Assembly (NCBI RefSeq): GCF_029407905.1
Contig: NC_073643.1
Span: forward strand, 26,626,001 to 26,690,000
Source of the DNA: Bubalus kerabau
Taxonomy: Eukaryota > Chordata > Mammalia > Artiodactyla > Bovidae
Direction of reading: 5' to 3'
DNA: 64,000 nucleotides
The notes under the pieces were generated by a model that ran no database searches, was not told where the DNA came from, and saw only the letters and a list, made by a program, of their open reading frames with translations. This document shows, piece after piece, positions 1 through 11,190 of the stretch. Both the position numbers and the translations under genes were made by a program. The stretch's first letter is position 1. Each line of letters begins with the position of its first letter.

Positions 1-222
1 CTTATCCTCCTGCTTTCAGTCTTTCCCAGCATCAGGGTCTTTTGCAATGAGTCAGTTCTTTGCATCAGGTGGCCAAAGTATTGGAGTTTCAGCTTCAGCA
101 TCAGTCCTTCCAATGAATAGTCGGGAATGATTTCCTTTAGGATGGACTGGTTGGATCTCCTTGCAGTCCAAGGGACTCTCCAGAGTCTTCTTCAACACCA
201 CAGTTTAAAAGCATCAACTTAA
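1..222 (-). mobile_element. BovB (RTE) LINE fragment, 3' ORF region
   Basis: Antisense BovB: the stretch from CAGTCTTTCCCAGCATCAGG to AAAAGCATCAA matches the C-terminal reading frame of the other BovB copies here. It continues past the left edge of the window, so its 3' end is not seen. Confidence 0.85.
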
Positions 223-2144
223 ACCTACATACTATTTTTTTAATTTAAAGTTATTTATTTTAATTAGAGGCTAATTACTTTACAATATTATTTAAAACTT
301 AAAACCAAATCCTTTCCCATGACCTGAGAAGTCCAGGATAATGGGATTCCAGCTTATCTCTGCACATTCACGCCACTGTACACTTCTGGCTCCATCCTCA
401 GTGACCTTCCTTGGGTCCACTATAACACACTGAGCTCTACCCTGCTTAAAGCATTTGTAAATTTCTTTCTCAGGTTTCAGTGTAAATGGAACTTTTTCTA
501 AGTTGTTGGACCTTGTGTCGCTGTCTATCACAGCCCTTTCTTTGTTTCCTTTTAGCATTCATCTCGACTTGTAAATATTATTATTATAATTATTATTTGG
601 TGGTGTATAGTGGGTGGGTAGGAAATTGGTTGGTTTATACCTGCTGCCCTCCTGTAGCACATTCATCCTCCACTATTTTTATGCAGAGCAAAGCACAATG
701 CATAGAACATAATAAACAGTAAGTGTTTGTTGAATGATTTGATGTATCATAAATATAGATCTAGTCAATGAGTAGCTGCAAGTTTTCTGACAAGAATATG
801 AATAGCAGGGAGTATTTTTTTAATTGATAACATAATTATAGAATTTTCTTTTCACTTCATGTAAATGTTTAATCTTCTTACATTACATACATCATCCACT
901 TGAGAGTTAAAATAAAGAGTTCATTTAAGTAAGAATAGGGCAATATTCTATAAAATTATATTTATTACTAAGGTTTCAAAAGCATAGAGGAAAAATTAGA
1001 AATTAACATAATTAAAATAACACAAACAAATAAAACAGAAAGAGGCTGTTCTCATTTCTGGTACTACTTACACTTCATCTAAAACAATAAGTTCAAAGAG
1101 AGTCTTGGCCAATCAGTACCCCTTAAAATTATTTAATTTTTCAAAATTTATAGCTGTCTTATTTTGTGTATTCCTTAGAAAACACAATCCTTGTATATTC
1201 CATTATGTATACGGAGAAGCTATTTAATTTTCATTTGACAGATATTGAAACTGAAGTTCAGAACAAATAAGAATCTTGCTTGAGGGTATCCAACTAGGGA
1301 TTGCTAGTTCAATGGTGTTTCCATGATAAAATCTTATTTTCTAAGTACTTTTTTGTCACATATAACCCAAATCAAACTCAAATGCCTAAAAAGTTGGACT
1401 AACCAGTTTGGAGCTGGGAGGGGGAACATGGTGAAGGAAAGAGCAGTGGTTCTCAATGAGATGACCCTATTCAGCAGCCCACTAAGTTGGCACCATATAA
1501 GAAAGTGGCATGACATCTGACTTCTAAACACTGATAACTCTTTCAGACTTTGAACAAACTGACACTCATGACATCTAATCTGTCTGTAGATGGCTTTGAT
1601 CTTGAGCTGAAAGTTAGCAACCTCTTTAAATATGCCACACACATTTTTAAAAAACTTCAAATATTCAGAGATTTTGGCAACAAAGTGGGTTTAAACTTAC
1701 ATCGTTGCCAGAGCAGAACCTTAGAACCTATAATTTTGTGTGTGTTATTTTCTTCCAACTAAAAATACTTGCTGGGCTAGATATATAGAATTAATATTGC
1801 AGCATGACAAGATGAATACATTTCATTACAGTGTGTGGTTAAGTGTATGGACTTTCATTAATTTGGCCTCAGGGAAATAGTTACAACTTAGACCTTGGAA
1901 TGATGCATAAGGCTTCTTCATACGTGAAGAACTTGACTCCTGAACTTGACTCTACAGTTTTGAGAGTCACGTTTAAATAGACAAACTTAAGGTGCTTTTA
2001 AAAATCTATTAAAGTCTATTAAAAATCTTCTAGTAGAAGAAGATTTTGTGTAACTCCATGGTATTTTCTATGAAGTTTGCCGTTAAAATTTTATTTTAGA
2101 ATAATTGTAAAAGATTAAAATTTTTATATGCAGTAAGAGGACTA

Positions 2145-2930
2145 CACCTATCTAGGAAAAAACCTACCTAAGGAGACAAAAGAATTGTAGACAGAAAATT
2201 ATAAGACACTGATTAAAGAAATCAAAGACAACATAAACAGATGGAGAGATATTCCATGCTCCTGAGTAGGAAGAATCAAAACTGTGAAAATGACTAAACT
2301 ACCAAATGCAATCTACAGATTCAATGTGATACCTATCAAATTACCAATGGCATTTTTCACAAAACCAGATCAAAAATTTCACAACTCATATGGAAACACA
2401 AAAGACCCTGAATAGCCAAAGCAGCCTTGAGAAAGAACAATGGGGCTTAAGGACTCAACCTTCCTGACTTCAGATTATATAACAAAGCTACAGTCATCAA
2501 GACAGCATGGTACTGGCGCAAAAACAGAAATATAGACCAAAGGAACATGATAGAAAGCCCAGAAATAAACACATGGATAAGGTACCTATGGGTACCTTAT
2601 TTTGACAAAGGAGGCAAGAATATACAATGGAGAAACAGACATAGAGAACAGACTTACAAACACGGGGAGACAGGAGGACAGGGTGAGATGTATGGAGAGA
2701 GTAACATGGACATTTACACTACCATATGTAAAATAAATAGCCAACAGGAATTTGCTGTAGGTCTCAGGGAATTCAAACAGGGTCTCTATATCAACCTAAA
2801 GGGATGGGATGGGGAGGGAATGGGAAGGAGGTTCAAGAGGGAGGGGACATATGTATACTTCTGGTTAATTCTTGTTCGCAGAAAACAACAAAATTCTGTA
2901 AAGCAATTATCCTTCAAATAAAAAATAAAT
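2145..2930 (+). mobile_element. L1 LINE, 3' end of ORF2 and 3' UTR
   Basis: The 5' part resembles mammalian L1 ORF2 DNA (ATGGTACTGGCGCAAAAACAG, CAAAGGAACA) with many breaks. The 3' part is a purine-rich UTR that ends in AAAATTCTGTAAAGCAATTA and an A-rich tail. Imperfect flanking copies of a TTTTATA..CAGT.AGAG sequence at about 2120 and 2950 look like a decayed target duplication. It is an old, 5'-truncated insertion. Confidence 0.75.
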
Positions 2931-3321
2931 TTAAAAAATTAAAATATTTTTATACAGTCAGAGCTACATCAGTTACACATCTTGCCAAATCATACTAATT
3001 TAACACAGAGGGCTTACTGAAAAAAGACATTCTCAAGGTAAACTTTTCCACTTTTTTAGTAGTGGTGATCTGAGTCTACTGAGCAATCTATGTTCGATTT
3101 ATATAAATTTATACTCAGAAATGTATGCTTCCTTTTGATTGTTTATTCATTTAGAAACTTTTTTTTTTTAAAGTGACTACTGGAGTTTAGAAATTTCCGT
3201 TGGCATGCTGGTTGTAAGAGGAATAAAAAGATAACATCCAACACTTCTGGGACTCATTTCTCAGACAGACAAATAAATTGGTATAATATAATGTAATATA
3301 ATATATACTTACCGTATAGTA

Positions 3322-3705
3322 TAGTTGGCCTTCCCTATCTGTAGGTTCCATATCCGTGGGTGTGTGTGCCACGTGTGTTCATTTGCTCAATCATGTCCAA
3401 TTTTTGCGACACCGCAGACTGTAGCCCACCAGGCTCCTGGGTCCATGGAATTTTCCAGGCAAGAATACTGAAGTGGGTTGCCATTTCCTCCTCCAGGGGA
3501 TCTTCCTAACCAGGGACTGAACCTATGTCTCTTGTGTCTCCTGCATGGGCAGGTGGATTCTTTACCACTGCACCACCTGCGAAGCCCACATCCATTGGAT
3601 ACGGAGGGCCAGTTTTAAAGAACTTGGGTGTTTGTGGGTTTTGGCATCCGAAGGGCATCCTAGAACCAAACAATCCTTGATTAATACTGAGAGATGACTC
3701 TACTA
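3322..3705. mobile_element. MER2-like DNA transposon split by a SINE
   Basis: The left end (TAGTTGGCCTTCCCTATCTG) and right end (TGAGAGATGACTCTA) resemble the inverted ends of MER2, a nonautonomous Tigger-type element, and internal phrases such as GGATACGGAGGGCCAG fit. A Bov-tA at about 3373-3587 interrupts it. The family name is from memory. Confidence 0.55.
3373..3587 (-). mobile_element. Bov-tA SINE
   Basis: Reverse-strand Bov-tA: a BovB-derived 3' part (AATCATGTCC..GACTGTAGCCCACCAGGCTC) and the tRNA-derived head (GGTGGATTCTTTACCACTGC). It is inserted into the MER2-like element. Confidence 0.88.
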
Positions 3706-4440
3706 TAATGTAACATAAAACATCACCTAATAACATCATCCAACATAACATAATGTAATGTAATAAAAACCATTATAAGTTCTCTGAGAAGGATATCAAT
3801 TTCAGACACACAAATCCAGTATCTCAATTCTTATCAACAGATATGAAGTAAATTAATTTCTCCCCTGTCTATTGACAATGGTTTGTAGGTTCTTCAAATT
3901 GTCTTAACTAGTTACAACTCATACTTTGGCACACATCTAACTTGAAATAATAAATGAGTCCAAACATTTCTGAAAGTAGCTTGAGTAATGTCTATTTATT
4001 TAAGAGATTTTTAAAAGAAACTTCTAAGGGCTGTACTCCCTTAAGAATTTAAAAGGATAAAAATAGCTTTGTATGAGTTTGCAAGTCTGAAGATTTAGGA
4101 TGACAGCACTTTCACTTTTAAGTAGATAAGGAAAATGATCTGATTTAGAAAGCCAGTAATATATTCAATTATTCTTTGCTGTCAATAAAAATAGGCTGGA
4201 ATTTATCTACTCAGAGTTGGTTTAGGAGATTTTATAATTACTGCACTTAAAGGTAATAAAAATTGCCCACACCCATTATTGTTACTATCAGAAGCCCTGG
4301 AGAATATACTTGAAGTTTATTATGAGTAAATATCAGGAATAAATTCTCTTGTTATGACATTTACTTCACAAGCTGGCAACTCAAATAGATGTAGATTACC
4401 TTATGTTTGAAATAAAATTACCTTGTCCATGCAGGCTTTT

Positions 4441-4731
4441 GGGCTTCCCTTATCGCTCACTTGGTAAAGAATCCTCTGCAATGTAGGAGACCCCGGTTCG
4501 ATCCCTGGGTCGGGAAGATTGGCTGGAGAAGGGATAGGCTACCCACTGCAGTATTCTTGTGCTCCCTTTGTGGCTCAGCTGGTAAAGAATCTGCCTACAG
4601 TGTAGGAGACCTGGGTTTGATCCCTGGGTTGGGAAGATCCTCTGGAGAAGGGAAAGGCTACCCACTCTAGAATTCAGACCTGGATAATTCACAGAGTTGG
4701 CCATGACTGAGTGATTTTCACTTTCACTTTT
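4441..4731 (+). mobile_element. Bov-tA SINE with two tRNA-derived heads
   Basis: Two successive tRNA-like heads are present (GGTAAAGAATCCTCTGCAAT at 4462 and GGTAAAGAATCTGCCTACAG at 4581), each followed by a GGTT(C/T)GATCCCTGGGT B-box-like sequence. The element is flanked by the direct repeat CATGCAGGCT at 4428-4437 and 4732-4741, so both heads arrived as one insertion. Confidence 0.85.
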
Positions 4732-6130
4732 CATGCAGGCTATTATGAATGCACCTAAAATTTAAGTGTTACCTTTCATATTTCTGAATTGCTGTTTTCC
4801 CCCAGGCATGGATCTGGACTCAGTCACTAATGCATGCTTTTTCAAAGTGTCATTGCAAAAAGTCATTATATTTCTTGGAAAAAAATATCTTAAACCAATT
4901 ATTAGAACTTATGAAGTGCTGTTATTTTCAAAGTCATTTATGAACATTAATTAATCAGCGTCCAGGACAGATATCTAACAAATATAGCATTTAGTTCCAG
5001 GAATAACATAACAAACTTGCAAAGATTTCAGCTTAGCATACTGCCTAGTCTTTGACAGGGATGGGGAGCAAAACACTTTATTACATCAAGACTTATTTTC
5101 TCTCTCATTGAGCTCCAACTTACTACTTTTATTTAGAGTCATCACATTTACTTCTCTTCTGAATTTACCTTGGACAAGATATATCTCTCCCAAGATATGC
5201 CTTACCAGACTAAAAACTATGTTCTGAAAAATAGGAAAGCAATCTGACATTTCTGATATGTTTTCAAAAACTACTATATTCCAAAAATTTTACTTTATTA
5301 TATTTCTTTCAAGAATATGTTATTTACCCACAAAAATCTGGAGTTCAGTTTAGCATATTATTTTAGTCAGACTTATACAAGAAAAATACTTATTTTCCTG
5401 AGGAAACTAAGAAAAAACAAATCTCCCTGACAGTTGGCTGTTTAATTCAGTCCAGAAAGCAAGCTACATGTTTCAGGCATCATTCATTCTCTCTGTCGAG
5501 GACTATACCAAGAACTATGAAGTACAAAACTATTAAAAATAATGAGGGAAACAACTTTGCATTTCTGTAAAAGTTATGTTACTGTGTCAAGACATTAGAG
5601 AAATAGCTACTATTTATAATTTCATAAAGAAAATGAATTTTAGTATGGAAAATTAGAAAATATAATCAACAAGTGTTAAGACAACAAAACCATACAGGAT
5701 TTTGATATTTTTTGTTGTTAATTCTTTCAATAACTTGTTTTAAAAGGTCCACCAGATTTCCTAGACCTGTAATTGCACTTATATATATAGACGATGTTCA
5801 AGAAATACAGATGAAGATCTTGGCACACAATCTTTGGTCAATGGACCAAGTTAAACTTAATTTTATGGTAGTGAGATAAAAGAAATATAAATATTTTAAA
5901 AAGATATAAAGAACACCCATGATTTTCAGATTTTTATTTTTTTCAAAACACGTCTTAAATGACAATAATAATGAATTCATTCATATAAAGTAACATACTC
6001 CTGTGCCAAATAAGATATTTTGAAATTAAACACATAAAGCAAACTAGTATTCATACTCAATTTCATTTCATGAGTGAATATTTCATCACAAAATGCCAAA
6101 AACATAATTATCTCCCAAACATTTCATAGA

Positions 6131-6825
6131 TTCAGTTCAGTTCAGTTCAATCGCTCAGTCTTGTCTGACTCTTTGCAACCCCATGGACTGCACCACAGCA
6201 GGCTTCCCTGTCCATCACCAACTCACAGAGCTTACTCAAATTCATATCCTTTGAGTTGGTGATGCCATCCAACCATCTCATCCTCTGTCATTCCCTCCTC
6301 CTCCCACCTTCAGTCTTTCCCAGCATCAGGGTCATTTCCAATGAGTCAGTTCTTCACATCAGGTGGCCAAAGTATTGAAGTTTCAGCTTCAGCATCTTCA
6401 CATCAGGTGGCCAAAATATTGAAGTTGCAGCTTCAGCATCAGTCCTTCCAATGAATATTCAAGACTGATTTCCTTTAGGATGGACTGGTTGGATCTCCTT
6501 GCAGTCCAAGGGACTCTCAAGAGTCTTCTCCGACATCACAGTTCAAAGGCATCAATTCTTCGGTGCTCAACTTTCTTTATAGTCGAACTCTCACATCCAT
6601 ACATGATTACTGGAAAAACCATAGCTTTGACTAGATGGACCTCTGTTTGTAAAGCAATGTCTCTTCTTTTTAATATGCTGCTAGATTGGTCATAGCTCTT
6701 CTTCCAAGGAACAAGCAAGCATCTTTTAATTTCATGGCTGCATTCACCATCTGCAGTGATTTTGGAGCCTCAAAAATTAAGGTCTCTCACTGTTTCCATT
6801 GTTTCTCTATCTATTTGCCATTAAA
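6131..6825 (-). mobile_element. BovB LINE, 3' portion, with internal 44 bp duplication
   Basis: Antisense BovB from its TTCAGTTCAGTTCA tail end to the CTATTTGCCAT region. A 44 bp segment (6352-6395) is repeated directly at 6396-6439 with two mismatches. Frames are broken. Confidence 0.88.
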
Positions 6826-6935
6826 ATCTCACTACACTGTCTGAATTTTTCTTTTTTCACTGAACAGTGAAAACTATATCATAGTTTTGAGTGAAAACTA
6901 TATCATAGTTTTAACAAAGTTGAGCCAGAACTTCT

Positions 6936-8176
6936 CTCTTTTTAAAAAAAATTTTTTTAAAGCTTATTATTCTTTAATAAAAAAATTGAAGTATATTTGA
7001 TTTACAATGTAGTGTTAATTTCTGCTGTTAAGTGACTCAGTTATGCATATACTGATATATACATTCTTTCTTGAAATACTGTTTCTATAATGATTTATCA
7101 TAGGGTATTGACCATAGTGTTCTTTGCTTTTCAGTAGGACATTGTTGTTTATCCATTCTATATATAAAGCCTTACTTCTAGTAACCCCAAACTTTCATTC
7201 CATCTCTCCACCAACCCCCTCTCTCTTGGCAACCACCATTTGTTCTCTATGTCCATGATTCTTTTTCTGTTTCATAGACAAGTTTCACTTGTGTCATATT
7301 TTAGATTCAACATAAGTTGTTGTTCAGTCAGTAAGTTGTGTCTGACTCTTTGTGACTGCATGGACTGAAGCACACCAGGCTCTCTATCCTCCATGTCTTC
7401 TGAAATTTGTTTAAATCCATATCCATTAGTGGGTGATGATGTCAAATGGTATTTTTTCTTTCTCTTTCTGTCTTAACTTCACTTAGTATGATAACCTCTA
7501 GTTGCATCCAGGTTGCTGCAAATTGCATTATTTCATTATTTTTTATGGTTGTAATATTCCATTGTACCACAGCTTATTTATCCATTCACCTGTCAATGGA
7601 TATTTGGGTTGTTTGCATGTCTTGACATTGTAAATAGTGCTGCTATGAACATAGGGGTACATGTATCTTTTTGTATAAAAGTTTTGTTAGGTTGTATGCC
7701 CAGAAGTAAGATTGCTGGATAATATAGTAATTCTATATTTAGTTCTCTGAGGCACCTCCATACTGTTCTCCATAGTGGCTGTATCAATATACATTCCCAC
7801 CAGCCATGTAAGATTCCCTTTTTTCCACATCAATTCCAGCACTTGTTTTTGTAGACTTTTTAATGATGGCCATTCTGATCAGTGTGAGGTGGTATGATAT
7901 AGTAGTTTTGATTTGCATTTCCCTAATAAAAACTGATGTTGAGCATCTTTTCATGTTCCTATTGGCCATCTGTATTTCTTCTTTAGAGAAATGTCTAGGT
8001 TTTCTGCTCATTTTTCCATTGGGTTATTTGTTGTTCATGAGTTGTATGAGTTGTTTGTATATTCTGGAAATTAAGTCCTTGTCAGTCACATAGTTTGCAA
8101 TTTTTTTTTCCTGTTCTCTAGGTTGTCTTTTCATTTTGTTTATGGTTTCCTTTGCTATTCAAAAGGTCAAGATGGA
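6936..8176 (-). mobile_element. L1 LINE 3' end (antisense), with nested BovB-type fragment
   Basis: Antisense L1 from the 3' UTR through the C-terminal ORF2 region (GTTTGCATGTC, CCATAGTGGCTGTA, TTCTGGAAATTAAGTCCTTG). The 11 bp direct repeat CCAGAACTTCT at 6925-6935 and 8177-8187 marks the insertion. The sequence is diverged and frames are broken, so it is older than the BovB copies. Confidence 0.85.
7314..7436 (-). mobile_element. BovB/Bov-A-derived fragment nested in L1
   Basis: GTTGTTCAGTCAGTAAGTTG followed by TGTCTGACTCTTTGTGACTG is the reverse complement of a BovB-type 3' end. It splits the L1 phrase ATTCAACATAAG..AAATGGTATTT, so it inserted after that L1. Confidence 0.75.
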
Positions 8177-8534
8177 CCAGAACTTCTAAGGGTTCTTTGC
8201 TCTTTGGAAAAATATTCAATTTACCCATTATTTTTGAAAAGTCCAATTAAGAAAGCTTAACACAATTGTTTAGGCTAATGAAAATATGGGGGAGCGGAAA
8301 CGTGAAAAGCTTTGCAGCATGTTGTGTGGGTTATGGTTGTTAAAACCTGTTTTGTACTAAAAATGATACCACTCTGCAGCTTGCTATAGAATCACAGTGT
8401 TTTAAAGGCACTTGGAGATCATGCAATCCCAATATCTCATTTTACAGATCAATAAACTGAGGATCGTGTCTCCATAAATTCATTTCTAAAGTTTTGGGGA
8501 TTAGAACTGAATTATTTAAAATAATTAAAAAGGG

Positions 8535-8690
8535 TACTATGATGGTTAATTTTATGTGTTAGTGTGACTAGGGCTAGAAGGTGCCCAAATAATCTTTGTG
8601 TATTTGTGAGGGTGTTTCTGCATTTGAATCTGTAGATTGAGTGAAGCAGGTAACCTTTTTCAATTTGGAAAAGTCTCATCCAATTCATTA
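8535..8690 (+). mobile_element. ERVL-type LTR fragment (MLT2-like)
   Basis: GATGGTTAATTTTATGTGTT, GAGGGTGTTTCTGCATTTGA and GAGTGAAGCAGG follow the order of an ancient ERVL LTR (MLT2 group). Only the LTR 5' part remains and no viral gene is present. The family name is from memory. Confidence 0.5.
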
Positions 8691-9109
8691 AAAGTAGAAA
8701 AAAAATAGAAAAAAGTAGGAAAGTATGGAAATAACTTACCATGTTCATAACAGTGTATAGCAAAAAGTAGGAGAGTAGAAGTATAGACATGATTTACCAT
8801 GTTCACAACAGTGTATAACAGTACACGCAGTCAGTAAAGGGAGTCATTGGAAATCCTTCCTAAATGTCAAAGGCACATGTATATCACAAAGAATATTTTC
8901 CTTGAATGGACTAATGGAAACACAACTGGTTTCATTCTTTGGCACCATTTTGTGTTGAGTAAGAGAATTACTCATTTTTCTTGAAGCTGCTTTAGAATTT
9001 GACATACAAACAGATTGAATCCGTTTTCATAATCTATTGAGCACTTAAATTAGTAACTTATTTTGCTGGGGCTTTAGTTCATAGTAGCAGATGACAGCAG
9101 CTCTGTTTG

Positions 9110-9240
9110 TTAACAACTTGCAGTGTTGCACGCAACATACTCAACACTTGTGTACATTATGTCCTTTAACCCTCATAATAATGACATGAGAATGTTAAAA
9201 GATGTATCCAACATCACACCAAGAGTAGAGATTCAAATCA
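9110..9240 (+). mobile_element. MIR SINE fragment
   Basis: TACATTATGTCCTTTAACCC followed by a diverged pattern of ATGAGAATGTT, a purine-rich middle and TTCAAATC is typical of an old mammalian MIR core. Confidence 0.55.
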
Positions 9241-10932
9241 ATCTAATCAAAACTTGCACTGTTTAATATTAATGCCAAATTATATTCTGAAAAATGTAGT
9301 ATGGATGGATGAAAATATAAATGACATATTACATATTGAATAATACAAACATTTAATACTCCCATGATTATGAATTAAAATCCACCTGCAAATGTATATG
9401 TTGTTGATAAGAACTGACTTAGCTTTTGGATTCATACTCAAATGACCATGCATCTAGTTCTCTTAATCAGCAAAAATGAAAATCTCATAGTATATCTCAT
9501 GCTCATTATGACTATATCTCAGTCTCTACTATGGGAACCAGGACACGAATCTTATCTCTAACCAAGGTGAGAAAACCATTAAGACCAGGTGCCATCACTG
9601 GTATGTGATCAATACAAATGTGTGTTGTTCAGGCAGCTGTGACTGTGCCAAATGATATTTTCAGTTGCTTGTTTATTTTGTTCCATCAAAGCACAGTCAG
9701 ATCTTAAGGTGCAGGGATAATCAGGTTCATTGATTTTACTGCATGCTTGACATACTCCAGCAAGGAGCAAGTTCTGAACTGTGTAAAGTCACTGCCCATC
9801 TGCTGTCGATCGGGTATTTTAAGCAGTTCTAAAATATTTTGGAAATGAAAATGACAAAATCCAACTTTGGGGACTGTGTGATTTGAGAGTTGCGAGGAGA
9901 GTTTATATATTTTCAATGTAATTGAGATGTTGTCATGTTAAGAAGGCAAAAAATAGTGTGTCCATTCCTCAGCTCCGCGGGACACCAAACCTAATTGACT
10001 GATAGCTAGAGTAGGCTGACAGCAGGACAAACCCCTCAAGGCTGTTTGTGAAGGAAATAGATGGCTGCTTAGAGAGGCAGAGGTGTTCTCATTAACCTTT
10101 CCTCCTCCTATACTGCTGTCTCCAGACTGTAGGATCCCAGGAATTGAGACCACTGACTTTACCAGGTACATCCAAGAGAAGAGTCAACCCACAGGAATCT
10201 TTCTAAAGCTTGGACAGTATAAAATTATATTTATAGTTGCAAAAAACATTGGCAAAAAAAAATTGACCAAAATGTCAAAAACTTTAAGTAATTCTGTTTC
10301 TGGATTTATTTATCATATAAAAATAAGGCCACACACATTGCTAACAATTTGTAGTAATTACCTGAGAACTGTTCATGCACCCTCTTCCTTGGGATAATTC
10401 AGAATTGATTTTAAAATTAAGCTTTGCTATGAGAAATTGCTTATTGGAGCCATTAGATTATTTTTGTTGGCTACTTTTTCCCTACTTTAATTTTTCTTTG
10501 CCAGAAAGCATTTTTTCTGCTATTTTTATTACCAAACCTGATACAAAAGTGAGTTGCGAATAACATCAAGTATATAGTTATGCTACTGGGTGCAAATATT
10601 TCTCTCCCAAGTTGATTCAGAGATCAAAGCACATCATGCTTTACAATAGTTGACATTTTTAAAGAATCCCTAGTATAAACAAACAATTATATTTTATTTC
10701 CAAAACTAGAGTCAAATTTTAAGTTACTGAACTAAATTGCTTAGAGCATATAAAATATGGACATCTTAGCTATGGAAAATGCAATTTCTTTCATATTGAC
10801 CATCACTATCAAGAGATTTATATATACTCTCCATAGAAGCCACAGCAGTGACAACTTCATGCATTAATTCAGCACCTTCTGAATATGTGTAATCATGTGT
10901 GAACACTAAAATTCCAAAGTGTTTAAAATTTC

Positions 10933-10990
10933 TTTATTTAATGTACCATATTAGATATTTACAAGATTTTAATAATATACATTTTTTATT
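10933..10990 (-). promoter_or_regulatory. Candidate CNTN6 polyadenylation signals
   Basis: On the minus strand AATAAA occurs at 10985-10990 and again at 10933-10938, about 95 and 146 bases after the CNTN6 stop. Either would give a short 3' UTR. No transcript data support a choice, and AATAAA is frequent by chance in AT-rich DNA. Confidence 0.4.
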
Positions 10991-11083
10991 TCCAAACAAG
11001 TATGCTTTTGAATGTTACCTTGTCACAGGGGCTTTTTTTTTAACAGAATAATTTGCTTTTTTAAAAATGAAAGAGTTATGGTT

Positions 11084-11190
11084 TTATTCATCATATAAGT
11101 GGCTGAATAGCAAAACAACAAAAATTGTGATGACAACTGACAGGAAATGGATGCTAGGTTCTAAGACTGAAATGCCTCTGGAACTCAAAC
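11084..11190 (-). CDS. CNTN6: CNTN6 terminal coding exon: GPI-anchor signal and stop
   Basis: The exon follows a TTTTGCAG acceptor and codes for LSSRGISVLEPSIHFLSVV, then a hydrophobic run ending FSHLYDE and a TAA stop at 11084-11086. The small-residue cluster SSRG followed by a spacer and a hydrophobic stretch is the layout of a GPI transamidase signal. Up to the hydrophobic stretch the peptide follows human CNTN6 as I recall it. Beyond about 11119 the reading changes, and the human-like ending (CFAIQPLI, then TGA at 11091-11093) lies in another frame. The present ending adds charged residues, which is unusual for a GPI signal. This could be a true lineage change or a base error. Confidence 0.88.

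Larger units (their letters stand above)
1..10932. other. 3' flank of CNTN6, repeats only
   Basis: No exon-like frame with credible splice sites was seen. The region holds a BovB end (1-222), an L1 tail (2145-2930), MER2 broken by a Bov-tA (3322-3705), a two-headed Bov-tA (4441-4731), BovB (6131-6825), L1 with a nested BovB-type fragment (6936-8176), an LTR fragment near 8540 and a MIR near 9110. The rest (222-2140, 4740-6130, 9240-10930) is AT-rich sequence in which I recognise nothing. Confidence 0.7.

Noticed and set aside
1334..1660. 108-codon minus frame downstream of CNTN6
   Set aside because: No family resemblance, splice sites or upstream promoter; length is within chance for 64 kb.
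4441..4660. tRNA gene
   Set aside because: The A- and B-box-like sequences belong to SINE heads followed by BovB-derived sequence; no acceptor stem closes.
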